Shown piece after piece: positions 27,133-35,565 of a stretch of 64,000 nucleotides of DNA. Position 1 is the stretch's first letter; the number at the start of each line of letters is the position of its first letter. The position numbers and the translations under genes are program-made. The notes under the pieces were generated by a model. The model saw only the letters and a list, made by a program, of their open reading frames with translations. It was not told the DNA's origin and searched no databases. Source of the DNA: Microlunatus panaciterrae (GTDB lineage: Bacteria; Actinomycetota; Actinomycetes; Propionibacteriales; Propionibacteriaceae); NCBI RefSeq assembly GCF_016907535.1, contig NZ_JAFBCF010000001.1, forward strand, positions 1,736,001-1,800,000. The letters run 5' to 3'.

Positions 27133-29647
27133 CGTCGTACCTGACCGTCAGCTCGTGCGCTCCCGGTGCGAACAGCCAGGTGCGCGGCAGCGAGATCCGC
27201 TCCGAGAAGACCTGCTGAGAGGCGTGCTCCCAGCGGGTCGCGTTCCTGGACGAATAGACCCCGCCGACGCAGCCGGCCAGCAGCAGATCGTCCGAAGCGG
27301 ACACCGCGAGCACCGGCTCGAACCGGCCCACCTCGCGTAGCGGCAGGCCGCAGTCGACCGCGGAGGCCCGCCACGGCACGGCGTCCCGGCCGGTGTCGCT
27401 GACCGTCACCCCCGACTTGGCGCTGGCCGCGAAGATCCGGTCACCGATCGTGGTCAGGTCCCGGCAGATGCCGCCGACCCACTGGCTCCCGACGGCCCGC
27501 CACCCTTCGGGTGAGATCTGGTACGGCAGCAGCTCGATCCGGCTGACCCCGGCTCCGGCCTCGTCGCCGATCGCGAACGCCCCGGTCAGTAGGAAGCGCC
27601 GTCCAGGGGTGCGCTGCAGCCGGAGCAGCCGGATGTCGACCCCCTTCATCCCCAGCGGCTGGTAGGTGCCCGCCTTGCCGCTCTGGAACGACAGGTACAC
27701 CCCACCGAGCTCCTGTGCGGCTGCGGCCACCTGCAGGTCGGCTCCCGGGTAGGAGACGATCTCCACGTCATAGAACGGTTTGGCCGGGGTGGCGGCCTCC
27801 ACCAGGATCGACTCCGGCACGGCTCCGGGCACGAGGTCGAGCCGGAACAGCCCGTTGTCGGTGGCGAAGAACGCCACCGCCGTCGTCCCGGTGGTCCCGG
27901 CACAGAAGTTCTCGACGTGGAAGGAGAACTCGGCCACGCTCTCCCAGGTCTCGCCGTAGTCGCGGGACAGGTGGATCCGGCTGGTCTCGGTCTTGCCGAC
28001 CCGGGTCGCCACCAGGATCAGCCCTGGGCTGCCCTCAGCCGTGGCGAGCCGTTCGACCTGTTCGTCGACCCAGCTGGACACCAGCTCCCACCCGTCCGCG
28101 TCGTCGAGCGAGCGGAAGACCCTGGTGCCGCTGCCGCAGAACCAGGTGTGGGCCTGGTGCGGGTCGCGGACAAGCGCCGAGACGTCGCCCGGCACCTCGT
28201 CGACCACCAGCCGGACCGAGTCGACGTAGCGGACTCCACGTTCGCCGAGCAGCACGTCATAGACGGTCGAGGCGCGCAGCGCCTCACCGAACGGCCAGCC
28301 CTGCCCCCCGTCGATCGGCAGCGGGCTGAGGGTCCGGCGCAGCCGCTCCAGCAACCGGGCCGACACCGCCTCCCGGTCTTCGGCTCGGTGCACCACCACC
28401 GTGACCTCGAGGTGGAAGGATTTCAGGCCCGTCCAGCCCACCACGGATCGAGTGGCCAGCGGTTGGGCATCGGCCAGCGCCTCGCGGACCCGGTCCAGCG
28501 CCAGCGGGGACTGTCGTTCGATGAGCTGCGCCGCCGTCACCGTCGGCGCCTCGTCGTCGCTCACACTGGGCAGCAGCAGGACCTGCACCTCCCCCGGCGG
28601 AGCACCCGTCCAGAGCGAGGCGCGGGTGAGCGCGAGGGCACGGCTGACCCCGCCGCTGGAGTTGACCGCCAGCCGCTCGTAGTCGCGGGCGGTGACCACC
28701 CGCTCGAGCGAGTTCAGCTGGTGCGGGCCGCGTAGCAGCGCATTGTCGAGCTGCTCCACGTCCCGGCCGCCGGTGGCTGCGGCGACGTTGGTGACCTCGA
28801 CGCCCGGGATCGGGTCCTTGAGTACGGACAGTGCTCCGGCCGGCACATTGCCTGCCAGACCCCCGCCGCTGCGGTACCAGCTGCAGATCTTGCGGCCCGC
28901 TCCCGGTACGTCGGCCAGCGGCGCGGCCTCCGGGCCACGGACGTGCCGGACCGACGGTGCGAAGGTGATCGTCCCGGCGGTGCGGTCAGCGACGAAGACG
29001 TGCTGGTCCTCATGATCGACTCCGAAGTGTGGCACCTGCCGCCAGAGTCGATAGCTGATCCCGTCCTGACGGATCGCCGGCACCCGCTGGTCCAGCTCAC
29101 CCTGGTGCACCTCGACCCCGATCAGCAGGTCGGCCCCGTCGCCCGAGTCGAGGACGATCGGCGGATGGGCGACGGTGAAGCTCTGCCCGCCCAGTCCGGT
29201 GCCGGTGCCCAACATCTCGGCATGGTTGAGGTCGCAGTTGAGCGCGGTCGCGGTGGTGGTGGTCTCGCCCGCGTCGATCACGGCCTCAACGATGGTGGTG
29301 AACACGGGACCGGATCGGGCGGTGGTGACGCGCGTCCCCCTGGGGATGACGAGTCGTCGATCGCCCGGTTTGCGCAACGAGAACGTCAGCTCCACCGAAG
29401 CAGCGGCCGGGGGCGTCAGGGTCACCCCGACCAGGTTCAGGAACTGGACGAACGCCTTGTCCGGGATCCGGTTCAGCCGGTAGAGCATCGAGTCGGTGAG
29501 GTAGGCGAAGAGCTCCAGCAGGGTGACGCCCGGGTCCCCCGGCGACAGGTCGGTCCAGTCGGGACAGCGGGCCGGAATCATCGCCTTGGCTTCGGCCAGC
29601 AGCTGGGCGAAGTCACGGTCGTCCAGGTTGGGTACCGGTAGCGGCAT
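27119..29647 (-). CDS. Baseplate J-like wedge protein fused to a C-terminal BNR-type beta-propeller
   Basis: An 842-residue protein. Residues 1-490 match the gpJ/gp47 baseplate wedge protein of contractile systems (DPGVTLLELFAYLTDSMLYRLNR at the N-terminus; LERVVTARDYERLA centrally). Residues about 495-815 are unlike gpJ: repeated beta segments with WFCGSGTRVFRS, an Asp-box SRDYGETW (561-568), FFATDNGLFRL and AGCVGGVYSS suggest a sialidase/BNR-type propeller without obvious catalytic residues. A short tail (WLFAPGAHELTVRYDD) ends it. The ATG at 29647 follows GAGGAGG. The propeller may decorate the baseplate rim and bind a target. Confidence 0.85.
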   Translation of the reverse strand: MPLPVPNLDDRDFAQLLAEAKAMIPARCPDWTDLSPGDPGVTLLELFAYLTDSMLYRLNRIPDKAFVQFLNLVGVTLTPPAAASVELTFSLRKPGDRRLVIPRGTRVTTARSGPVFTTIVEAVIDAGETTTTATALNCDLNHAEMLGTGTGLGGQSFTVAHPPIVLDSGDGADLLIGVEVHQGELDQRVPAIRQDGISYRLWRQVPHFGVDHEDQHVFVADRTAGTITFAPSVRHVRGPEAAPLADVPGAGRKICSWYRSGGGLAGNVPAGALSVLKDPIPGVEVTNVAAATGGRDVEQLDNALLRGPHQLNSLERVVTARDYERLAVNSSGGVSRALALTRASLWTGAPPGEVQVLLLPSVSDDEAPTVTAAQLIERQSPLALDRVREALADAQPLATRSVVGWTGLKSFHLEVTVVVHRAEDREAVSARLLERLRRTLSPLPIDGGQGWPFGEALRASTVYDVLLGERGVRYVDSVRLVVDEVPGDVSALVRDPHQAHTWFCGSGTRVFRSLDDADGWELVSSWVDEQVERLATAEGSPGLILVATRVGKTETSRIHLSRDYGETWESVAEFSFHVENFCAGTTGTTAVAFFATDNGLFRLDLVPGAVPESILVEAATPAKPFYDVEIVSYPGADLQVAAAAQELGGVYLSFQSGKAGTYQPLGMKGVDIRLLRLQRTPGRRFLLTGAFAIGDEAGAGVSRIELLPYQISPEGWRAVGSQWVGGICRDLTTIGDRIFAASAKSGVTVSDTGRDAVPWRASAVDCGLPLREVGRFEPVLAVSASDDLLLAGCVGGVYSSRNATRWEHASQQVFSERISLPRTWLFAPGAHELTVRYDDARG

Positions 29648-29648
29648 G

Positions 29649-30077
29649 TCAGACCTCCTCGGATCCTGAGTCGAGCAGCAGGCCGACCGAGAGGGAGTCC
29701 ACGCCCCCACCCAGTCGCGGTTGGTAGTCGAGAACGACGTCGAGACGATGTGGCTCGTCGGGCGCCCGGGCCGCGTCGATGTTGAGGATTCGGACCCGCG
29801 GCTCGAACCGCTCCACCGCCTGTCGCACGTAGTGGATGGCCAGCCCGGCGGTGGTGTCGTCGTTGGGCGCGAACGCCAGCGCGAGCAGCTCGCAGCCATA
29901 GTCAGGACGCATCACCCGCTCCCCCGGGAACGTCGACAGCAGGATCAGCAACGACTGACGCAACAAGGCGGCGTTCTCCACCCGCTCGAGCCGCCCGACC
30001 GCGTTGCAGACCAGCCCGACACCCGTCGTCTGGTCGAAGTCTGGATGGGCGAACCGCAGCCCGGACAGGACGTTCAT
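29649..30077 (-). CDS. GPW/gp25 family baseplate protein
   Basis: A 142-residue protein of the T4 gp25 / P2 gpW family, which initiates sheath assembly at the baseplate. Family features are LLTFPGER-like segment (LSTFPGERVMRPDYGCEL), in which the EPR-type motif appears as GERVMRPDYG, and the RFEPRVRIL segment. Gene order spike, small protein, gp25, gpJ, gpI matches extracellular contractile injection systems. Its start overlaps the previous stop by 4 bp. Confidence 0.9.
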   Translation of the reverse strand: MNVLSGLRFAHPDFDQTTGVGLVCNAVGRLERVENAALLRQSLLILLSTFPGERVMRPDYGCELLALAFAPNDDTTAGLAIHYVRQAVERFEPRVRILNIDAARAPDEPHRLDVVLDYQPRLGGGVDSLSVGLLLDSGSEEV

Positions 30078-30427
30078 GGCGTCTCCCCGACCAGGCTCTG
30101 AGCCGGGTTCACCACCTCGTAGTGCACCGCCCCGGGCGGCGTACCGTCGGTGAAACCGTCAAGATCGGCACGGACGACGAAGCGCCCCATGATCCGGATG
30201 TAGGTGGACTGGCCGGCGCGCATGGCGAGGGTATTGGTGCACGGCTTGATCGCGACCCCGATGTTGGGGCACCCGTTGATCGGTCTGCCGACCGGGTCGG
30301 GGACGACCAGCACCTGCCGCCCGTCGATCCGGACCAGGTCCTGGGTCGGCTGCTGCGGCGACCGGCCCAGCCGGTGGGTGCAACGCACATCGGCGTCCTG
30401 GGTCAGCCAGAGGACGGCGTCGGGCAT
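30074..30427 (-). CDS. Small protein in the spike-tip position of the CIS operon
   Basis: A 117-residue protein with a beta-rich pattern, two Cys in NGCPNIGVAIKPC and a Gly/Pro-rich middle. No PAAR repeat is certain, but its place between the VgrG-like spike and gp25 is where Afp10/PAAR-type tip proteins are encoded in related systems. Spike-tip function is therefore inferred from synteny. It follows the spike gene after 1 bp and overlaps gp25 by 4 bp. Confidence 0.7.
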   Translation of the reverse strand: MPDAVLWLTQDADVRCTHRLGRSPQQPTQDLVRIDGRQVLVVPDPVGRPINGCPNIGVAIKPCTNTLAMRAGQSTYIRIMGRFVVRADLDGFTDGTPPGAVHYEVVNPAQSLVGETP

Positions 30428-30428
30428 C

Positions 30429-31973
30429 TCAACCTCGCTCGAAGTCTATGGTCTGGGCCCGGAACAGCAGTCGCCGTCCGGGCGCCTCAACGGTCAGGTT
30501 CGCCTCGCTGTGCAGCAGAACGGCGTCAGCGGTCATCTCGATCCGGCTGCCGGCCGCATTGCTGATCACCACCGCATCGCCATCACGGTTCAGCAGCATC
30601 CGTTGCCCGTCGGGGGTGGCGAACGAGAACCGGCGTACGGCGCGCTCCGAGACGCCGGCGGCCTCGGCCGGCAGGGTGCCGGCGAACAGACCCCCGAGGA
30701 CGACGCCGCGACCGGGGTCGTCGGCCGGCTGCAGGAGGACGACGGTGTCTCCGTTGTCCGGCTGGCAGAGCAGGCCCTTGTCCCGGCCGGCACCGAGCGC
30801 CATCACCGGCAGCCACTCGGTCTCCATCCCGTCCAGGGCAGGCAGTCGCACCCGCACCCGGCCGGCGAGGTCTGGGTCCTCCACGTCGACCACCTCCGCC
30901 AGAGCGAGCACGGTCGCCGACCGCGACTGCGTCGGTACGGCCGGGGTCGGGGGGTCCTCGGCGGCGAGGATGCAGACATAGCCGCTGACCGCATCCACCA
31001 GATGCTCGACCATGGTGATCTGGTGCGGTCCGGCGAGGTCGGTATCCACCCCCTCGATCTGGAGCAGGTCACCGGGCCGCCACTCCGCGTCACCGCGGAC
31101 CACCGCCCGGAGGGTCACTGCCGCCCGCGCCCGCGCCTCCAGCTCCGCCCGCGCCGACCCTTCGGCCTGGTCGGTGGAGGCCCAGATCCGACCCGCCTGG
31201 ACGCGCTCGCCGCTTCCCCCGAGCCGGTCCAGCTGGGCGGCCACCGACGCGCCACCTTGCGCACCGGTGGCCGTCACGTCCCAGACGGCACGCTCGACCG
31301 GATCCCAGCCGAGCGCACGTACGGAGTCGGTGGCCGCGGTCGCGTCGCTGGCGACCGTCACCTCCAGCAGGTCCTCACCCCACGTCAGCCGGCGCAGGTC
31401 GCCACTCGGGCGCCAGGAGGACAGCCGGAGCTGGTCCTGGTCCTGGTCCAGCTGCCACCACAGGCCGGCCTCGGCCACCAGCCGGCTCACCAGGTCGAGA
31501 TCGGACTGGCCCTGCTGGATGACTCTGGGCAGCCGTGGCCCCGGGGTCTCGGCGTCCACTCCCAGCCCGTAGTCACCGGCGACCGCCTGCACCAGGTCGG
31601 CGACGGTGAGATCGGTCATGGTGCGGATCGGTGCGTTCTGGCGCAGCCGGTGGCTCCGGTCGAAGCCACGCAGCACCACCCGGTGCGTCCCGTCCGGGCC
31701 CAGGTGGTGCCGGATGGCCACCACCTCGCCCTCGAACAGCTCCCGCGACGCACCCTCGAGTCTGAGCGTGAGGGCCTGTCCGTGCGTGAGCTGCAGGCTA
31801 CCGCTCGGTGCCGCCAGGTCGACTTCGCAGACCGACGGGGTCGACACCTCGTAACGCACCCGGACCGGGCCCAGAGCTGCGGCCGTCGGCACCGGCAGCT
31901 CGTGTCCGTCCACCTCGACGGTGACCTTCGGCACCGAGAGGACCGCTGTGCCGCCGGAACTGACCGCGGACAT
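30429..31973 (-). CDS. VgrG-like central spike protein
   Basis: A 514-residue protein. The N-terminal two-thirds resemble the gp27-like hub (FDRSHRLRQN, QQGQSDLDLVSRLVAEAGLWW), residues about 360-435 form a gp5-like OB fold (LAGRVRVRLPALDG ... WLPVMALGAG ... PDNGDTVVLL), and a short beta-helix follows (TPDGQRMLLNRDG onward). In contractile systems it forms the puncturing trimer at the tube end. No C-terminal enzymatic extension is present. Its start abuts the LysM gene stop. Confidence 0.9.
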   Translation of the reverse strand: MSAVSSGGTAVLSVPKVTVEVDGHELPVPTAAALGPVRVRYEVSTPSVCEVDLAAPSGSLQLTHGQALTLRLEGASRELFEGEVVAIRHHLGPDGTHRVVLRGFDRSHRLRQNAPIRTMTDLTVADLVQAVAGDYGLGVDAETPGPRLPRVIQQGQSDLDLVSRLVAEAGLWWQLDQDQDQLRLSSWRPSGDLRRLTWGEDLLEVTVASDATAATDSVRALGWDPVERAVWDVTATGAQGGASVAAQLDRLGGSGERVQAGRIWASTDQAEGSARAELEARARAAVTLRAVVRGDAEWRPGDLLQIEGVDTDLAGPHQITMVEHLVDAVSGYVCILAAEDPPTPAVPTQSRSATVLALAEVVDVEDPDLAGRVRVRLPALDGMETEWLPVMALGAGRDKGLLCQPDNGDTVVLLQPADDPGRGVVLGGLFAGTLPAEAAGVSERAVRRFSFATPDGQRMLLNRDGDAVVISNAAGSRIEMTADAVLLHSEANLTVEAPGRRLLFRAQTIDFERG

Positions 31974-32726
31974 CTACATCGCCCCTGTCGGTGGCTCGGG
32001 GATGACCAGCGCGGCCCCGGGTGGCGCCCAGGGCGCGCTGTCCAGCCCGTTGGCTGCGGCGATCAGCCGCCAGAGCCAGGAACGTCCGCCGTAGTAGCGG
32101 GCGGCCAGCTCGTCCAGCCGCTCTCCCCCGGTCTGAGACCCGTCCGGGCCCACACCGGGACTGAGCGCGTTGTGGATCTCCTGCGGTTCGGCCGCCTGCG
32201 CCAGAGTGGTCAGCTCCTCGCCGGCGGGCAGCGTGCCGGGCACGGGGTCGGCTGCCGGCGGGGTGGGATCCGGCACCCGGCGGAGCCGCATCCTCAGCCA
32301 GGATCGGGTCGGGGTCCCACCGGAGTCGAACCGCTCCAGCCGCTCGGCCACCGACTCGACGACCGCCAGCACGTTCCACGGCTTGCCCCACAGGAACCGT
32401 ACGGTCGTCATCCGGGCACCGTCCATCGAGGGCTCCTGGTTCTCCGCCAGGTCCCACAACGGCTTGGTCAGCTGGCGTACGTCCGTGACCGGCGGCGTCT
32501 CGGGCGCCAGGCTGACGTCGAACAGCAGGTCGAGGTCGATCTCCGTCCGGCCTCCCCCGGTGTGCAGCAGGACGTCGTCGCTGAGGGCGCTGCCGGTGAT
32601 CGGCCCGGTCGCAGCCATCGGACGGCGCAGCCCGGCCCGTCGACGTTGGACCAGGTGTTCGGGGTTGAGCAGGCAGGTGATCCGGTTGCCGCTGTCGGTG
32701 ACGATGAAGGTGACGCGCTCCATCAT
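31974..32726 (-). CDS. LysM-containing CIS tube/baseplate connector (Afp7-like)
   Basis: A 250-residue protein. The N-terminal domain (1-150) resembles the contractile-injection tube-associated family (FLLNPEHLV-like start FIVTDSGNRITCLLNPEHL, then DLDLLFDVSL). Residues about 190-245 read as a LysM-like module (DELAARYYGGRSWLWRLIAAANGLD ... LVIPEP). Afp7-type proteins connect tube and spike hub. It overlaps the upstream Pro-rich gene by 4 bp. Confidence 0.85.
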   Translation of the reverse strand: MMERVTFIVTDSGNRITCLLNPEHLVQRRRAGLRRPMAATGPITGSALSDDVLLHTGGGRTEIDLDLLFDVSLAPETPPVTDVRQLTKPLWDLAENQEPSMDGARMTTVRFLWGKPWNVLAVVESVAERLERFDSGGTPTRSWLRMRLRRVPDPTPPAADPVPGTLPAGEELTTLAQAAEPQEIHNALSPGVGPDGSQTGGERLDELAARYYGGRSWLWRLIAAANGLDSAPWAPPGAALVIPEPPTGAM

Positions 32727-33880
32727 CGCCTCCGCTGCTCGTTGATCACGGGATCGGTGCGCTGCTCCTGGAGCAGCTCCCAGAGCCGAGCCACGGCTCC
32801 GGTTCCCGGCTCATCGTCGTCCGGCTCGGGCAGCGTCGGCCACCGGTCTGCCACCGGCTGCCGGCTCTCGCTCGGGCGCGGCATGGCGGTGGGCGGCGGT
32901 GTGGGTGCCTGCTGTACAGGTGGGACGACCGTCCGCGCCCTGAGCCTGTCGAAGGGCTGCCCGTCGGCTGACGGCTGGAGGGTGGTGGTGTCGGCTGACG
33001 GCTGGAGGGTAGTGGTGTCGGCTGACTGCTGGGGGGTGGTGGTCGGCCGGACCTGGAACCGCCGAGCCGGCGGGGGCGGAGCAGTCTGGGTGCGTGCCGG
33101 GGGGTGTCTCTCGTCATCCGCGGCCACGACCCCGGTCGGGACGAGCCGACCCCGGCGAACCGGTCGCCGGTCCGGTGGCCGCTCCCCCTCCTCCCGCCGC
33201 AGATCGTCCTTGGGCCGGTCGACACCGTCCCGGCCGACCCCGGCCTGGTCGGTCCGAGGCTCGCCAGTGCCCCGCCGACCCGTCGGGCCGGTTGACCACG
33301 GCCAGCCGGTCTCGGCTGGAGAGGGCTGAGGCTCCGAGCTTGGGCGTGTTGCGCCGAGTCCCGGTGAGTGCGGAGTGCCACGATCGGCGGTCGGTCCGGT
33401 CGGTCGCCGGACGTCCGCGGCCGGGGTCGGGCTCCCCCTGTCCGTGGAGCGGTCTGTCGAACCGTCGGCCGTCTCCGCAGCGGTCCCGGCGACCTTGACC
33501 GCGGCCCAGCGCCGGCCCCGGTCCACCACCCGGTGCAGGGCACTGGGTCGCTGCGACTCCACCCACCGGTGGTTCTGCCGCGGGTGCGTCGCGAGCAGGG
33601 TCGGTGGAACGGTGACCGGGGTGGGTTGGTCGAGCTTCCCGCCCTCCGCCGGTGCGGCGGGCCGCAGCCAGACGGGATCGTGGGCGTTGACGTAGTCCAG
33701 CCAGGCCTGCGGAGGGCCCGAGCTGTCGCCCGGGCGACCGGGCTCCGGCCTGCTCCGCTCCTCGTCGGACACCGCCCGGCCGACGCTGCGGGCCAGTTCG
33801 CGCAGCAGCACGCCGAACGAGGACACCACCCCTCGGAAGGCGGTGCGCACTCCGCTCGTCCCGCTGCCGGCGCTGGTCAT
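32723..33880 (-). CDS. Long Pro/Arg/Thr-rich disordered protein of the CIS operon
   Basis: A 385-residue protein, mostly low complexity. Only the ends look structured: an N-terminal helix (about 12-45, VVSSFGVLLRELARSVGRA), a segment containing PPQAWLDYVNAHDPVWLRP, and a C-terminal helix (VARLWELLQEQRTDPVI). Residues around 285-312 repeat TTTLQPSAD three times, and directly after that a REP-like element is translated in frame as QPFDRLRAR. It lies between tube and LysM genes; a connector or chaperone role is possible, but its function is unknown. Confidence 0.72.
   Translation of the reverse strand: MTSAGSGTSGVRTAFRGVVSSFGVLLRELARSVGRAVSDEERSRPEPGRPGDSSGPPQAWLDYVNAHDPVWLRPAAPAEGGKLDQPTPVTVPPTLLATHPRQNHRWVESQRPSALHRVVDRGRRWAAVKVAGTAAETADGSTDRSTDRGSPTPAADVRRPTGPTADRGTPHSPGLGATRPSSEPQPSPAETGWPWSTGPTGRRGTGEPRTDQAGVGRDGVDRPKDDLRREEGERPPDRRPVRRGRLVPTGVVAADDERHPPARTQTAPPPPARRFQVRPTTTPQQSADTTTLQPSADTTTLQPSADGQPFDRLRARTVVPPVQQAPTPPPTAMPRPSESRQPVADRWPTLPEPDDDEPGTGAVARLWELLQEQRTDPVINEQRRR
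32937..32957 (-). repeat. REP-like element inside the Pro-rich CIS gene
   Basis: A full copy with GCCCT/AGGGC arms around the TTCGACAGGCTCAG core (minus orientation). It is read through in frame as part of the disordered region of the host protein, immediately downstream of three 27-bp coding repeats. All other copies in the window are intergenic. Confidence 0.85.
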
Positions 33881-33882
33881 GG

Positions 33883-34332
33883 TCAGGCCGCCCGCCCGAG
33901 CGACTCATAGGCGAGCACGATCTCCTCGACCGCGACCTCCCTGGCAGTGGCGCGCAGCACCGCCCCGATCCATCGCTTGGGGAAGGCACCAACGAGGTCC
34001 CACTGGAGCACCGGTTGTGACCCGGCCGAGTCCAACAGCACGATCGAGACGCCCTTCCGCTCGACGGCGCCGCGGACCGTAGCCGAGAACCAGTCCCACA
34101 TCACCGTCGACGACGTCAGGCCATAGCGGAGCGAGATGTCGTGGTACGTGGTGATGGTGGGGATCTGGTGCACCAGCTGGGACTGGCCGGCCTCGCGATA
34201 CTCCGCGGTGCCCACGTCGACCACCGGAGCCGAGCACTCGGTGAAGTGGGCGACGGCCTCGCCGCCGATCATGATCTTGAAGTTGAAGGCGGGGAACGGG
34301 TCCACCCACGTTCCGACTGCACTCTCAGCCAC
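33883..34332 (-). CDS. Contractile injection system inner tube protein
   Basis: A 149-residue T4 gp19-like tail tube protein. Family features include FNFKIMIGG near the N-terminus, FTECSAP, the beta-hairpin around ISLRYGL and WDLVGAFPKRWIG, ending with VEEIVLAYE. The GTG at 34332 was chosen because a GAGGAGG Shine-Dalgarno lies at the right distance; a longer in-frame start would add only ten residues inside the sheath gene. It overlaps the sheath gene by 8 bp and is the only tube gene seen. Confidence 0.92.
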   Translation of the reverse strand: MAESAVGTWVDPFPAFNFKIMIGGEAVAHFTECSAPVVDVGTAEYREAGQSQLVHQIPTITTYHDISLRYGLTSSTVMWDWFSATVRGAVERKGVSIVLLDSAGSQPVLQWDLVGAFPKRWIGAVLRATAREVAVEEIVLAYESLGRAA

Positions 34333-35563
34333 GGCTGCTTCCCTCCTCGGTGATGGTGCCACCAGAGAACTGGCAGACCTGGAACACGATGAACTCGGCG
34401 GGTTTGACCGGCGCCATGCCGATCTCCACGGTCAACCGTCCGGCGTCAATCTCCTCCGGTGGGTTGGTCTCCTCGTCGCACTTGACATAGAACGCCTCGG
34501 CGGGGGTGCGGCCCATCAGCGCGCCATCGCGCCAGAGCCGGGTCAGGAAGGCCGACACATCGGCCTTGACCAGGTTCCACAGCAGCCGGTCGTTCGGTTC
34601 GAACACGATCCAGCTGGTGCCCTGGGCGATCGACTCCTCCACCATGCAGAACAGGCGGCGCACCGGCAGGTAGCGCCATTCCGGTGCGCTCGGGCCGGCC
34701 CCGGTCCGCGCGCCCCACGGACGGATGCCCAGTCGGTCGAAGAACCTGATCACGTTCACACCGGCACTGTTGAGCTCGCCCTGTTCGGCGGGGGTGACCC
34801 GCCGCTCCACCCCGACCACGCCCCGCAGCACCTCGTTGGCCGGCGCCTTGTGCACGCCGCGCAATGAGTCGGTCCTGGCCCACACCCCGGCCATGTGCCC
34901 GGACGGCGGAGCCAGCACCGGCTTTCCGGTGTTGAGGTCCATCACCACCAACCACGGGTAGTAGCGCGCGCTGTACAGCGACGGACGAGGGGCGTCCGCG
35001 TCTGGTTCGCCGGACCGGCGCGGCGGGTGTTGCCCCCCACCCTCGCCGGCATCGGCTGCCGGCGTCGCATCGGAGTCGGGCACCTCGACCCCGGCCACCC
35101 GGGTGAGCGACATCAGGTCCTTGATGCCCTGCTTCGGGTCGAGGATCGCCAGCCGGTCCCGCATCAGCTCACAGTGCGTCATCAGGGCGTCGTAGTCGGC
35201 CGGGTCGGTGAAGCCGGGGGCGGCGACGATGGCCACCTCCTCGATGGCCTCGAGGACCGCCAGCCCGGGCCGTTCGGCGGTGCCGGTCAGCGTGCCGGAG
35301 GGTCCGATGTCGAGGATGTAGCAGCGGGAGCCGCCGTTCAGGAAGAACCCGTTGACGGCGTGCGCCAACGGCGTCATCGGTCCCTCGCCGAGGAACGTGT
35401 TGGCGAACTGGCTCCAGTTCGTGATGGCCACCGGCCCACTCGGTGCGTCCGGTTTGCCACCGGTACCGATGAAGGCGGGGGTGGAGGTGCCGGTGGACTC
35501 GATCGGATGTGCCTTGCTCGGCACCTCCTCCACGTACACCCCCGGCGTGCGGTAGATCGGCAT
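34325..35563 (-). CDS. Contractile tail sheath protein
   Basis: A 412-residue sheath protein. The N-terminus MPIYRTPGVYVEEVP is the family hallmark; the C-terminal domain has WRYLPVRRLFCMVEESI, FEPNDRLLWNLVK and FYVKCDEETNPPEEIDAGRL. A low-complexity insert (about 190-215, Gly/Pro/Asp) sits in the outer domain. Sheath and tube sit together as single-copy genes, unlike Afp, which has several sheath paralogues. The ATG at 35563 follows GAGAGAGGGA. Confidence 0.95.
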   Translation of the reverse strand: MPIYRTPGVYVEEVPSKAHPIESTGTSTPAFIGTGGKPDAPSGPVAITNWSQFANTFLGEGPMTPLAHAVNGFFLNGGSRCYILDIGPSGTLTGTAERPGLAVLEAIEEVAIVAAPGFTDPADYDALMTHCELMRDRLAILDPKQGIKDLMSLTRVAGVEVPDSDATPAADAGEGGGQHPPRRSGEPDADAPRPSLYSARYYPWLVVMDLNTGKPVLAPPSGHMAGVWARTDSLRGVHKAPANEVLRGVVGVERRVTPAEQGELNSAGVNVIRFFDRLGIRPWGARTGAGPSAPEWRYLPVRRLFCMVEESIAQGTSWIVFEPNDRLLWNLVKADVSAFLTRLWRDGALMGRTPAEAFYVKCDEETNPPEEIDAGRLTVEIGMAPVKPAEFIVFQVCQFSGGTITEEGSSRG

Positions 35564-35565
35564 GG

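Noticed and set aside
30204-33329. A 1041-codon open frame on the plus strand across the CIS spike region
   Set aside because: It is antisense to well-supported spike, LysM and gp25-side genes, has an Arg/Gly/Pro/Ala-rich composition with no motifs, and arises from high-GC codon bias.
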